This document shows, piece after piece, positions 25,490 to 40,200 of a stretch of DNA of 64,000 bases. The number at the start of each line of letters is the position of its first letter. Position 1 is the first letter of the stretch. Source of the DNA: Glandiceps talaboti (taxonomy: Eukaryota; Hemichordata; Enteropneusta; Spengelidae). Position numbers and translations under genes: made by a program. Under the pieces are notes generated by a model that was given only the letters and a program-made list of their open reading frames with translations, was not told the DNA's origin and did no database searches. The stretch covers positions 13,901,306-13,965,305 of the forward strand of contig NC_135567.1 of NCBI RefSeq assembly GCF_964340395.1. The letters run 5' to 3'.

Positions 25490-28400
25490 GTAAAAACCAC
25501 CTCCTCATTTAACCCTCTATTACTCCTACAGGGTTTGAATTTAGCCGTGGTCTTGGGGTTCAATGACCACTCTATTTTCATTGTGGACCACCAAATTCAA
25601 TTTCAGCATGGCTCAAATGTAACTTTTGGGCTTGGAGGTCAAATTTATGTTCGTGAACTTTTTCAGCTAAAATTTTCCATTGACACCATTAGACTAGCAG
25701 ACTACAACCTTACAAATTTTGTAGTCTAGTCGCAATGTTTGGCAGTCCATATGCCCTTGACTATACACTGCCAATGTTCACCCCTAATTTGCAATGGTAA
25801 ACTTAAATTAAAATTAAATTGTATTTGCAGTGGTCCATGTCCTTACTATGTACAAGCTCAGTCCAAAGCTGCCATTCGTTGGGTTTGAATATGAAGATCT
25901 CTTTACTCCATGGATAGCCTCTAGATTAGAAGGACTCAAGTCACCGATAGCCTCTAGACTAACATTGCTGCAGTACTAAGTGAAAATTTGAAGAAGAAAA
26001 GTACAAATCGATTATTATTGTTGAGTGGTGTTTTTAGGGGTACTGATAAACTTTGATCAGAGAAACAAAATATTCAGATTCATTTTTTTTGTAAAAAATA
26101 CTATTATTCGTAAACAAAATATTCAGATTTGAATCATTTTGTAAAAACAGTACTATTAGTTATCATCTTGGTCCCGGTTGGGATATTAGGCTGCCACCAA
26201 CTTATAACCTGGTCCTCCAAGGTCAAGGGTCAAGGGTCGGGTGTGGTGCTAACAACTCCACCCTGTAAAACAACTTCTTGTCACAAAAACTGCAACAACT
26301 TGTCAAAACACAATGGAACTGTAATGTCAAGTATATCAAACACTTTTTTTCTCAAAAATGTAAAATTTTGAGTCACTCACTGATTCCATTTATCAACTTT
26401 ACTGGTGATTGATGAAAGTACTCTATTGGAAATTTGGAACCGACATCCCCTTTCAAAATAATGGAATAACCCATCCATGCTAATGTGTGTGCCAATCTTT
26501 AATGTCTGCATGGTGGTAAGTTAGTTCACTAGACAAAATGTAGCAAAAAACTATTCATTTAATCTTGGTATCGTAAAGTGTAGAATATACAGGTTCTTAT
26601 TGCTATCTCTGTTTTTGCATCAGACAGAGCCAGTGAACACTAACCTGCAGTGCGCTGTATATAGTGTAAATTAACAATGTAACACTGTACTACAACTTTT
26701 GTTTTGACAGGCGGAGAGGGCGCGTCTGATACGTGAACAAGACGAGCGGATTGAATCACAGGCACAGCGTTATGAAGACAGGATTATTGAACTTCATAGT
26801 GTGATCGCCGAGTTAAATAAAAAATTAGACAGGTCACAGGGAAATGTCATCAGGTAAGATAACATAGACCTTTTCAGTAATAGCGCCCTCTATGTGAATC
26901 ACAGGCACAGAGTTACGAAGACAGGATTATTGAACTTCACTGGGATTGCTGAGTTAAATAAAAAATTATGTCACAGAGAAATGTCATCAAGTAGGACTGG
27001 ATAGACCTTTTGGATGAATAGCGCCCTCAAGTGACAGTCTAGTAATGATGTCAAATTGACATGTTAATTTCATTGAGTGCCCCCAACGACAAGAGTAGAG
27101 AGAGAGAGATTTGAGTAACAGGTATAAGATTATTATCTCGATGAAAATATCATGTGACTTATTAGAACACCAAGTTATATTTTTGAACATCTGGTGAGGA
27201 TTGGTTGATTCCATTTATTTGCAGGGAGGAAGATGAGTATTCTCACAGTGAGTCAACCCCTCCTAGCAATATTAGTCAGAGTGGAGGAAGCTGCAGTGCC
27301 AGTTGTCAAAATGGAAGTGATTCAGCCCCCTTAGGTAAGTCGTTATTTTAAAATACTAGTACCTTTATTTAAGGCACAAGAAAACTGTAAATAAAATGTG
27401 TGATGACTCCGGACACCTGAGATCTCAAGGTTGCTTGAAATTGATCCGATCTTGTTCTGCATGTACTACTATGTATAAGGCAAAATGTAAAAAAAAAAAT
27501 ATTTGTGTCCGACAATTTCAGAAAATAGGGTAGGTCGGTCAGAATTTTTATTTTATTTTAATTTTTTTTTTAAATTTTTAAATTTCTTTGACCACAAGAT
27601 AAGATACTTGTCGGTCACAATAATTATGAGAGAATTTAAGGGGTGTAAATGAAGACAATTATAAGATAAGTAGACGAACAAGTTAGGCAGGCTACAGTCT
27701 AAAAAGACCTGGTTTCTCTCTGGAATATGATATTTTTAAAAAGTGACCACAGATGAGGCAAAGACATGAAGGTGTACACAGAAATAATAGAAGTAAATTG
27801 TTATCATTTTACCTTCTTGCATGCAAAAAAAATGTTAAGTCGGGGACTTAAATTACAGTCGGTCGGGTTATTGGAAACACAGTATTTCTTTTATGTGGCC
27901 CAACTTCAAACTGTCGTACGCTAGGTAGAGGTTAGGAGCACCTGAGTTAGGGTTGTATTCTTTAATGGGACTATTATCATCATCATTTATTTTGTAACAT
28001 CAGGGATAATAAAACCATGACCTACAGAATTCAAGAAATCTGGAGGTCGGCCAGTTTCAAAAATTTTATGGAAACTTAAAATTTTATGACTTAATGAGCG
28101 TGTTCTCTCTTTATTGTTATACTGCAACTGTAGGCTACAGAGATGGGTATTGATGGTCCAAAATCATAAACATTGTGCACTAAAAATACCAGAATACTTT
28201 CTAAAACCCTGCAGAATCTGGACTCCAAAATAGGTCTCCTGAATTAGCTCTGAACTCATTCTGCATAAAGCATTGACCATACTATGTGTAATCTCAAACT
28301 GTCGTACGCTAGGTAGAGGGTAGGAGCACCTAAGGTTAATAGATCGTATGATTTAAAACCCTCCAGAATCACATTGTGCACTAAAAATACCAGAATACAT

Positions 28401-31400
28401 TCTAAAACCCTCCAGAATCTGGAAACAAAAATAGGACTCCTGAAATAGCTCTGAATTCATTCGGCATGAGATTTCTTAGCTTTTATCGTACTATGTGTAA
28501 CGTCAAACTGTCGTACGCTGGGTAGAGGGTAGGAGCACCTGAGTTAGGATTTCTACGTTTTAGTGGGTTTATTCATCAGTATTTATGTTGTAACTTTAGG
28601 GGTAATAAAACCATGACCTACAGAATTCAAGAAATTTGGAGGTCGGCCAGTTTTCAAAGTTTTTTATGGAAACTTAAAATTTTGATGACTTAATGAGCGT
28701 GTTCTGTCTTTATTGTTAAATTATAACTGTAAACTGCAGAGATAGATATTAATGGTCCAAAATCGTCAACATTGAATACTTTCTAAAACCCTTGAGAATC
28801 TGGACTCCAAAATAGGTCTTCTGAAATAGCTCTAAACTCAATCTGCATGGAATTTCTTAGCATTTACCATACTATGTGTAACCTCAAACTGTCGTACGCT
28901 ACAGTTATGAGTACCTAAGTTAGGATTTCGACGTTTTAGTGGGGTTATTCATCAGGTTTTTTGCACACTTTAATTGGGATAATAGAATCATGACCTACAC
29001 GACAGAAGTCAAGAAGTCTGGAGGTCGGCCAGTTTTCAAAGTTTTACGGAAATTAAAATTTTTTATGACTTAATGAGCGTGTTCCACCTGTATTGTTGAA
29101 TTGTAACTGTAGGCTACTGAGGTGGACATTTATGGCCCAAAATCATCAACATCAAGTACTAAAAATGTCTGTTTTTTGTTCAAATTGAAAACATAAACTG
29201 AAAGTAAAAAAGTTATGGGTTCCGTAACGAGTTGCTAAAAGCAATCTTGTATTCCATTCCTGAGATTCTATTGAAAGTGACTTTGAATGCTGCAGCTTTG
29301 CAGGTTCGAGTCCCATCGCTGCCAATTGTTCACTGAGTGGCTAAAGTCCTTGGGCAAGATTTGAACCATGACTGTGCCTTAGTCAATCCTGCTGTGTAAT
29401 TGGGGACCTGGTTGGATAGAGGTTGCTATGTAAATGCTTTAATCCTATGCGCTTATAAAGGCTGCAACGGATTGTATGCTCCCCAGGGAGTTGAGGAAGT
29501 AAATGGCCGTTGTGCCACTATAGATCCGTGCCAGGGGTAATAATTGTAAAGTGCTTTGAGCACAGAGTAGGAAAGTGCTATATTGTATATAAATACCAAC
29601 ATGATTATTAATGCTGTGCCTGGATTGTATGTAAATTAGAAAGGTCATCAAATAGGTCAAAGGTCATCAAGTAGGTCAAAGGCCAAAGTTCTCATGAAAT
29701 AGGTTAAACGTCAATTCTCAGTTTTGGAGGTGGGAAATAACAGTATTTTGTCTCAAAATAAATCAAAGTTCTTTAAAACTTTGAGAAATTATAGAAAATG
29801 AATAAAAACTTTCAAAAATTTGTTGAAAACTTTAAAATAATTGTAATATTGTATGAAATAAGCACCATAATTTCAAAATATGAATTAATATTTAAAGAAT
29901 ATTCATCTATAATTTGCATTTTACTTTGAATTTAATGTTTGAACTTTGGAAGATTCCTTGCAAGAATGAATGTTAATGTTCATACGTATGTAGTTACAAA
30001 TAAAAACTTCAAGTTGGAGTAAAAAAAAAATATTTGGAAGGGAATCAAAAATTTGTGCCACTCATCAGCTTCATCAAGGTATATTAGTGCCAGAAAATAT
30101 CTTTTCTCTTTCTTTATCTCAGAATGTGTGAATATACTATGAATCTGAATTTTGGCAGAATTCTTTCTTTGAAAGTTGAGATTTTTTTCTTTTTCTTCTC
30201 AGAACATGTGAATGATTTGAATGCTGAACTATCCAGGGTTGTTGGAGAGTTGGAACATGTTGTTGATCACAGGAAGGTCAACGATTCCTACCAACATAAT
30301 ATTATGTCGGCCGACCAACATGTGCAGCAACTCACTACAGCCAGCCATCATGTAGAAGAACAAGCACTTCAAGTAAGTTTTGGTACATTTTTTCAAATTT
30401 TTTACATTTTTTCACAATTTTCTGGTTATCAAGGTGTGTTCATTAGTTGGTCTTCAAATACATGTTTCCAAATATGGCATATTTTTCTAAATATGGTTTT
30501 GGTACTGTAATTTCCAAATTTGGTATTGCTTCCAAATGTGGTCATCCAGCATGCCTTATGTTTCCAAATATGGAATAACTACCTAAATATGGTTTGAAAG
30601 TGATATCCATATTTGGTATTGTTTCCAAATATGCTCATATTTGGCATGTCTTGTATTTCCAAATATGGAATGATTGTCGAAGTATGGTTTTTATACTGTC
30701 ATATCCATATTTGGTATTGCTTCCAAATATGGTCATCCAGTATGTCTTATATTTCCAAATTTGGAATAATTTCCTAAAAATGGTTTGATAGTTTAATATC
30801 CATATTTGGTGTTCCCAAATATGGGCATATTTCAGGAAAAGTTAATAACCATAATGACTAAATGTAGGAAGTATATTTCGTAGAACTAAACATATCAGCA
30901 GACGACAAATAAAATTGTGTTGACGCATTCAGTGAAGAGAAACTGTGCCAATATGAAAAAAAGATGAGTTTATAGATGCAAGGGATTAAGTTGTTTTGTG
31001 TCAGGATTTTTCGTGTCGATTAACTCACTTTGAAGCTTTGTAACTATTGTAGCGTAACCTTGGCCTCGACATCAAAGAGTTCACGGATTTAGAAAACAAC
31101 AAAGACAACAACAGTGTCGGCAACAGAACAGGTACCCAAAAATGTTAAGTGGGCACACTTTGAAATGAGATATGGCTGTTTTAGACGGTCAATAAAATAG
31201 TAAAAAGAGAGAAAGAATGTTCAGAGGGAGCGGTAAATGTGACCAAAAAAATCCCGCTTTTTTTTAAGATAATGGAGAGGAAAACAAAGTTCAGAGAAAG
31301 GACAAACCTGAAAAACGGAATGGGAAAGGGAATGAATTCGGAGAAAAAACAAAGTTCAGAGAGAGGGCAATGTTAAAAAATAAAGGAATTCATGAGAAAA

Positions 31401-34181
31401 GAGGTTCAGAGCATACAAACAGGGGATGAATTTGTAGAAAAACTTTCCAAAACTTTTTTGGTGAAATTTTTCAACTGTGACACTTTAAAACCCAGATTTT
31501 GACATAAATGTATACGTAAGATTCAGTTTTATCATTCTAGTCTAAAATTGAATTGAGTTGTGCAAAATATTCAACTAAAATGTGACTTTTCTTCTAGTAA
31601 ATTTGGCTGGGAAAATGTGGGGTTAAACCTATCAACATTCATACCATTTCAACCAAAATTTTGGCATATTTTTATAATTATCATTCATTTCTATGATTCT
31701 AGTCTAAAATTAAGTTAAAATGTGTCAAAAATTTGTAACAAAACTCAAATTTTTGGTCAAATTATTTTGGAATGGACAGTACTTAGTAGTGAAGAATTCC
31801 AACAAAAATTTTGACATACAGTTATAAATAACATTCATTTCTACTATACTAGTCTAAAATTAAATCAAAAGATGTTAAAATTTGTTGCAAAACAAATAAA
31901 TTAGGTCAGCTTATTTAGCGGGAAAGTGCTTTGTAGTGAAGATGTGAACAAGAATGTCTGAATCTAGAGTCCAGGTGCTTTTAAAGTGAGTACTCTTTAA
32001 GAATGCTTAGATTTAGATGATGAAAAGTTGCTGCTTTCATTACACAAACTAAAAGGACTTTTGTGGTATCTTGGATGAATAGTTTTCATGATTGGAAAAT
32101 AGTGACAGTGTGGCTGAGATTAACTGATTGTTGAGGTGTAACAGCGTGTAAGTTTTGGAATAGTTGTTGAGTAAACAGCTCTAGGCAACATGAAGTCAAC
32201 CAAGACATCGTCAGGTCAAGTGTATCTGTAGGAATTCCACTCGGTAGAATACATTGTATACACAGCTGGTGATATATATACTAAATTCAATTTTTGTGTT
32301 TTCACTAAAATTTATGTCCAAAAATTCAAACATTTTTTCAAATTTTACAAATGTACAAAATTTATTTTGGATTCAAACAATAAATACTCCGAAGAGTATG
32401 CATAATATGTACAAGATTTTATTACAAATTTTTCTTCTGTCTGCAAAACTCAAAACATTTTTCCACGTCTGATAATTGTTCCAGTTTATTTTGAATTCAA
32501 ACAATCAATAGCCTGAAGAATATGCACAGCTTGTAGTAATAGATACAAAATTTAATAATATGTTTTCCCGCTAAAATTTTTTTTGCAAAAATTCTAACAT
32601 TTCTTCAAATTTATTTTGGATTCAAACAATCACTTCTTCACTAATAATCACATGTCATATTGGAAAACTTTTTAACGACAGATTTCCCTCCAAAAATTAT
32701 AAAAACAGAACCCCAACATATTGATACATTTTGAATGCATTTTGAGCAAGTTTTACACTATGTATTTAAAAGACACTCATAGTATTCTACTTACTGACGC
32801 ATACTTAACTATCACTTACAATTAAAGTGGCCATATGGATGAGAATTTGGTATTTATTTTGGATTTTTATTTGATAAAACAGCTTCACTATGTTTTTCTA
32901 CTTGAAAAAATAAAGCGAAAGAGCATATACCAAGTCCATGTTCATAACTCAATACATTGCAAAAAGATGCAAACAGTGTAAAAAGTTTGTTATTGTACGT
33001 ACAATAACAAACATTTTATACATTGTTTAATGTTTTACATTTTATTGAGTTGCGAACGTGGACTTTGTATATGTTATTTCACATTATTTTTTCTAGTAGA
33101 AAAACATAGTGAAGCTATTTTATCAAATACAATTCCAGAATAAATATCAAATTCTCATCCATATGGCCACTTTAATTGGTATCAGGATATAACATATAAA
33201 CAATCCGATGACATCATTTATCATGTATCAAAAAATGTTGAAGAATCCATACTAGGCAATCAACTGTTCTCAAAATGCCAGAAGTAAGGTATACATCAAC
33301 ATTAACATATTATACTAGAATAGTTTAGTCAAAGTTTTATGTAAGTATTTTCACTGGAGTAAAGAGTTTATAAACTCAGTTTGTGCCATGGTAACCACTC
33401 AGTCAAGTCCTAATACTACATACTTAGTTTTGATAACAAAAATTTAAAAACAAACTCAAACTTGAACTGGACTACAAAATTAATGGCCGTCACAGAATTC
33501 ACTGTGTTGTTTGACATGCAGTGATTGATGTTCAAAATACAGTAATCCAGACCTTGAACTTGATGGTTGTGGGGTTACTAGTAGTCTAGAGGCCAACGTG
33601 GTCTTTAAACCACCAATGTGATCTGTAAACTTCAAGAGTGGAGGTGTAAATCGTAACGATTCCGTATAGGGAGTGTAAATTGTAACGACTCCATATGGGA
33701 ACTAGACTAGGATAGATTTCTTTGTTGATTCACTTCAATCAAAACGTTTGAAAGGAAGAAGTACTTGTTACTATGACAACCAGAGAATGAATTGTTAGAT
33801 AGTACCTCAGGGTTGAACAGTGGTGTTAATGCAACAGACTTGTGGACTGTGTTACTAAACGTCTTAAGGAGTTACAAAATGTCTCCAAGGACAAACAGAA
33901 CACTGTTACTTAGAATTGTTATATTACCTTCAAGGCTTGGGATGTCACAGGTGTTCAGACTTCACATTTTGACAGGATAATATAGTTAGTATGGAATACT
34001 ATACCCTGTCTGTAGAGATGACAATTGGATTAAGTCTACTTTATATAGAGATACCTAGGGCAGAACAGGTGTGTACTAGTATTAGAGTGATGACGTTAGT
34101 ATACCAGACACAGATTGTAGACAGACAAACAGATGGACATGCATACACATTGTAGATACACATACATACACACATATACAC

Positions 34182-34212
<31 letters not shown>

Positions 34213-37200
34213 CATACATACATACATACATACATGTACACATACATACATACATACATACATACATACATACATACATACATACATACATACATACATA
34301 CATACATACATACATACATACACCAATGAACACAACCATATCAAACTCCAGTTCTGAGACAACAACCAATGAAAACAATCGTATCAGACCACAGTTGAAC
34401 TATTGTCACTTAGAAACAGAGATTAAGAAACAGATGTTGATTGGTTTTCACTACCTCCGTCAATTAACCAAGTTAGCTTTTATTGAAACAGTCAGGGTTC
34501 TACTTCATTGTGCTGACTACTTATCTGACCACACTGTCACTAGAAAAGACATTGTACTTCACAAAACAGACAAATTTACTTCAGAAGTCCCCCATGAATG
34601 TAGTATAAATACCTTTAAGAACGTACAATGTTGAATGCCCTTTGTACCCTAAGAAAAGAAAATCTCAGCTTTGGCCATTCCAATCTAAGCATTTGTTTCT
34701 TTAACAAATAGCTGTATTTTTGTACCACTGAAAATTTATTTTAATCCACTGCCAAAATTTAGCATGAAATTACAATTGTGGAAAAATTTAGTTATATCAA
34801 AGTTAGGCTGTTTCAATCTAAACATTTGTTTCTCTAACAAATAGCTGATTTTTTTTACCACCAAAAAATTTATTTCTCGAGTAGATTTATTTTTTGCATC
34901 GTCAAAATTTTCAGTGAAATTACAAATATGGAAAAACGTTGAGGTTTGGCCATTTCAATCTGTTCATTTGTTTCTCAATCAAATTGCTTTATTATTCTAC
35001 CACTGTTACTGCCTTAATAGTTAACATTTGGAACATAATTACAAAAATGGAAGATAAAAAATAGTAAATAAATTGGCCAAATTTGATAACAGATTCAGAC
35101 AACACAATCAATTGTAAATCAGTATATAGTAGTAGAAATACAAAACCAGTAACAAATGAAGAAAATATATTATTAACACTTTGATGTATTTTTAATGCCG
35201 TGTATTTTTTAGGGAAAATTCGTCAATTTCTCGATTTGATGACAATGTTTAGAGATATTTTGCATTCAGGGGTACAAAACATTCCAGTGAAAGTAAAATC
35301 AATTATCAGATGAGAAACGAAAATGGCTAGTCCCTAAAGTAGAGCTGTAAATTGTAACGATACTGTAGAGGGACTAGATCTGTTTCTATAGTGATGTCAA
35401 ATCTAGAACTGTTTCTATAGCAATGTCAAATCTAGATCTGTTTCTATAGCGACGTCAAATCTAGATCTGTTTCTATAGTGACGTCAAATCTAGAGATAAG
35501 ATTTTGTTCTTTACCGTCTGTTATTAACCTGATCAAAGTCAATCTAGACGTATTAATTTTGATTGTTGAAAGGTGTTCTTAAACAAGACTTTTCTTTAAT
35601 ATGGCTATCTCAATTATTTAGTTTATGAGCACTTCTCCATTACTTGACAACATTTATCCATCCTGTAATTAATGCAATAAAAGTCTATTTATTTTGATAA
35701 AATTGCCATAAAACAATAATTATCTTTTTTTATGGCTTCAATTTATCACTTTATACCCTCCCTGCTAAAAAGAATTACCATTTAAAATCATAACTGACTG
35801 CACTATTCTGTCTGTAATTAACACATCAAAATCATGATCTCTTCTGATTAAGTTGACGGTAAACAATAGTTTTTTTCTGTATGGCTTCAATCTCTCCGTT
35901 TATGTGCTCGTCTATTCTGTTACACTGTACAACGATTTCCGTTTGATTACATTCCGTGATTAAACTATAATAGTCCGTATATTGTCGTTGATATTTACCG
36001 AGTTTCGTGCCAACTTTTCATTGTGGACACAAAACGTCTGCATGCTAGCATCTAGTTCTTCTTCTGCTCCTTAGTCTACCAGCATGATATCGTAAACACA
36101 CTCAGTGTCGTTTCTTTTCTGCTGTGCGAGAACCGCTGCCTTGTACCAAAACACGAAACAATGAGGAAACCGTCATTGCTGTATTATTCCCAGGAGTTCT
36201 CGCAATTATTGGATCGTAATTTCTGGTATCGTCTAAGATCTGCAACCGTCAGTGACTTCAAAGTTTCTAATTTGTGACAGCCAAAAAATTTCCTCTGTAC
36301 ATTTTCTGTGATGTCTGATCTGCCTTGCATCAAAACAACAGTAGTGTCGATGCTGTACATTTCAGCATAGAACCGACTCTCTATTAATTCGTCACAGCTG
36401 ACAGTGAGATTGTACCACGATGGAACACGGGGACGTTTTCTACATATTTCAACCAATGAAGGTGATTGCGTGATTAACAACGTAATGCGATAAATTAGGA
36501 TTAATGCGACAAATTAATGCACGATAGACATATTAATGCGTATTGTTCTGAAACGTTCATCAGGTGTTCAGTCCGTCCGATTGTGGTTCTTGTAATGGTT
36601 AAACAAGATCTAATGCTTAATCACAAAGTGCCTTCAAACCAAAGATAAATATATTTGGGTTCCAAAGTTATTACACAGTTCAACTTTAAAGTACCACCTG
36701 GCAGTTCAAAAACATTGTTTCAATATTAGTTCAGAAGTAACAGTTACACTGCAAACTTGCAAACACTAATTTGTCAACTGTTCATTTCAAGACAGTGTAA
36801 ATGGTCTGTTTATTTAGTTAAAATTTACTTTCACTTTTAGAGGACTTTAAAGTGTTACATGTATTTACATTTGCCTTATTTAGATTTGAAGTTGTTACAT
36901 TGTATCTTTTTAATCTTTTAAATAGCTACGTTGTTTGTCATGCATAAAATAAGTGTTTTGTTTGTAAACATTGAAACAATGTAACAAAACATCAGGCAGT
37001 ATAATTTACTTGTTCATGCCATGATTTACAGTGAATTTCACAATACTGTTCAGCTTTTCTGTTTGATACAACCACACAGAATCCAATAAGAAACTGGACA
37101 TGCTACACTTTAAGATAGCAAGATTGAATGAGTACAGTTTCTTGCTACATTTTGTCGAAGTGAAATGTACTATATATGCCACCATACAGACATCAAATGA

Positions 37201-40200
37201 ACAATGCAAAGGAAATTTTACATGCCCTTCATGCCATGGAGTGTTTAATACCAAGAAAAACATTCTATTCACTAGATTGTTCAAATCTATTTTGGCGGGA
37301 AAATTTTTGACATGAAATAATTTTGACAACAAAATCCATTTTAGTTGGAAAAGATGTTAGTTCAGTTCTAGTCATTAGATTGAAATGATAAAAGGCTGCT
37401 GGTTCAAATAAATTTTGGCGGCAAAAACTTTGGCATTAGATATTTCAGACAATTTTGGTGGGAAAATTAGTATCAAAGATTTAGATAACAAATTGTGTTT
37501 CTGCATGAAAAATTTTGACATTAAAGAATTTTAAACAAATCCCTTTTGGCAAAGAGAAATTGATATTGATTTAGGAAACAAAGGCATATTTCAAAGTGTG
37601 GAGAAATTTCAATAACTTCAATTTTTCAGGGCGAAATTCTACCTAAGTGAAACAATAATAGAAAATTTATTCTGGCATAGAAATTTGGAGGGAAAATTTG
37701 GCATTTTTGGTTTAATGGGAATTTTTGTCTTTTTTGTCGACAGGCTGTGAAAGAAGTGGAGTCGTTACAATTTGAAATGTCGCCCTCACCTCCAAATGGA
37801 ACCGTAGATATATCATGTTGTGGATGTGAATACCAACAAGGCACATTACAACATGAATATAGTCTGCTCCGAGAAGAAAATGAAAATTTGAATTCAACTG
37901 TCTGCCAACAAGAAGAAGACATTAGTAAACTTAAAAATAGTATTATTGGAGTCCGAGACGAAAGAGAAAGACTTCGAAGAAAGGTATGTTGATAAAAAAT
38001 TTGATTTCCAATTTTTTTTTTCAGCGACAAACTTGAAAATCGAACTCTGTCCATTAGTCATCAGATGTACATTTCCATGTGAGATATTTTTTGTTTGCTG
38101 AAAAACTAATATCTGACCTTTTACCCCTGACCTTTAACCTCTGACATAGTGATGTCATTGATGAAAATTTACTTATTTATAGAACTCTGTTTTTATCTGA
38201 ACTTGTAAAATTACAGAAAAAGAATTTTAATCTTTTGCAGACGGCAAAAAGTGAATAAATGGAGAATAAAATAAACCACAAAATTTCAAAAGACAAAGGT
38301 TGAAGACAAAAAGATCAGTTTCAAAGGGGTATAAATAGTCATATTTACACTTGAGTGTGAGGTGGGCATAGAGGGCGCTATTCGTATCCGATGTGTAATG
38401 TGCCAATAGGGGGCGCTGTTTATGTTGCATTTGTATTGTGCAGAGATGTGGTCTCCTACATTTACAATTAAAGGAACAGGAAAAGGATGAATTGTATATT
38501 ACCATAGCAACCATAATTATTGCATTCAATGTATTTATTCCTACTTTCGTGTCTTTTTCAGGTACGTGAGTTACAATCAAAAATCCAAAGTTTAGAAACA
38601 ATAAACGCGAGTACAAAAACAAGTACAAGTAGCAGTAAACAAACGCAAGCATCGCAGATCTTAATGCAGGGCGTCAAATCAGGATCGATGCCACCAAACT
38701 CGCGACAAGGCCCGATCAATCCAAGTACAGGTGAAATCAGCGCATCAAGTAGCGACGCACGAAGCGATTTACCAATCGCAAAAGTTGCCGAGAGACGAAA
38801 ACTGAAACCAACAGGATCGGAAAGTAACAAGCCAACAGGAGAAAGACCAGTACTTGGTCAAGATCTTCTGAATGTGGGGGTGAGTACAATACATGGAACA
38901 ACCCATGCATATTATTTGCATAAATTAAGGATATAGTCTGCTCAATCAAGTGCCCTTCAACCTGAATATTTTCATCACCAGAAAAATTTTAAATTTCATC
39001 TGCAACTTTTTCCCAGAGACTAAATTTTTTGTACATTGGCGAGTGTGGAGATAGCGCAAAGGCATATGAACAACTTCACATTTTCACCTTCTTTTCTTTT
39101 CACCTGTGTGAAATCAGAAAACTTTAATACACAAGTTCTCTTTCTCTTTCCACTTTTGATTAAGAAACAGACATGTTCCAAACAAATCACTTGTCCTTCT
39201 TGACTGTCTAACTGGATCTGGCAGAATGAAGTGTTGAGTAACCATTTCTTGCGAGACTTCACAATTTTTGCAAATTTATTATTTTATTGTGGAATACGTA
39301 AAAAAAAGTTTCGGGTCAGCGTGAAAAACTAGGTAGGGTAGGGTTGGGTAGCCGGAACCAAACAATTTTTTATAGTTACTTTTTGTTACAGTTTGACGAT
39401 ATTTTCTTATAACATTTTCATTTCATTTTGCAGGTTACAAACACAAAAGTGGCTGAACACTTGGTGCATACTTTACAGGATTGTTCCAATGTACAGGAAA
39501 TCTTCCAGACGCTGTATTCCCATGGATCGGCTATCTCCGAAGGCAGAATCCGGGAATTTGAAGTAGAAATGGAGAGACTGAATAGCAAAATTGAAAATTT
39601 GAAATCACAAAATGACTTGTTACAATTAACATTAGAAGAGAGCAAAGCAAATGCGGACAGATTAACGATTCTAGTCGGAAAATACGAAAGTAATAATACG
39701 GCGTTACAAATGGCCGTTAATTATAGCGATCAGTGTATCGAAGCTTACGACGTTTTGTTGACACTTATGGAGAGTGAACAGCAGGTGTTGCTAGGCAACT
39801 GTCGGGCAGCCGGACTTGCTAATATGGGTAAGTACGAGTCTTATTTAATTGTTGTGAATCAGAGAAACAAACTTTTTGATTTAATTCTAAAGTGGTCATA
39901 TAGATGAGGTTTGGTATTTATTTTTGATTTTCAATTTATAAAACAATTTTATCATAGCTTCCTACTTGAAAAATCAATGTGAAACAACATATGCCAAGTC
40001 CTTGTTTGTAAACTCAGTTCATTTCAAAAAGCTAAAAAAAATATGTAAAATTTTTGTTGTTGTACGTACAATAACAAATATATTACATACTTTATTAATC
40101 TTTTGCAATGTATTAGCATATTAACATAAAAATGGCAGATAATTAGCATATTAACACAAACATGGCAGATAATTAGCATATTAACACAAACATGGCAGGT

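Noticed and set aside
29290-29320. tRNA gene (perfect-looking B-box)
   Set aside because: No A-box or cloverleaf upstream, and the following body and tail are those of a SINE.
31053-31131. Possible extra MCC exon (acceptor TTGTAG, RNLGLDIKEFTDLEN..., donor GTACCC)
   Set aside because: It is 79 bp and would break the phase to the next exon. Exon 4 joins directly to 37744 in phase 0 with a good match to vertebrate MCC (QALQ-AVKEVE).
34326-34634. 102-codon frame after the CATA array
   Set aside because: No family resemblance and no splice or promoter signals; isolated in an intron.
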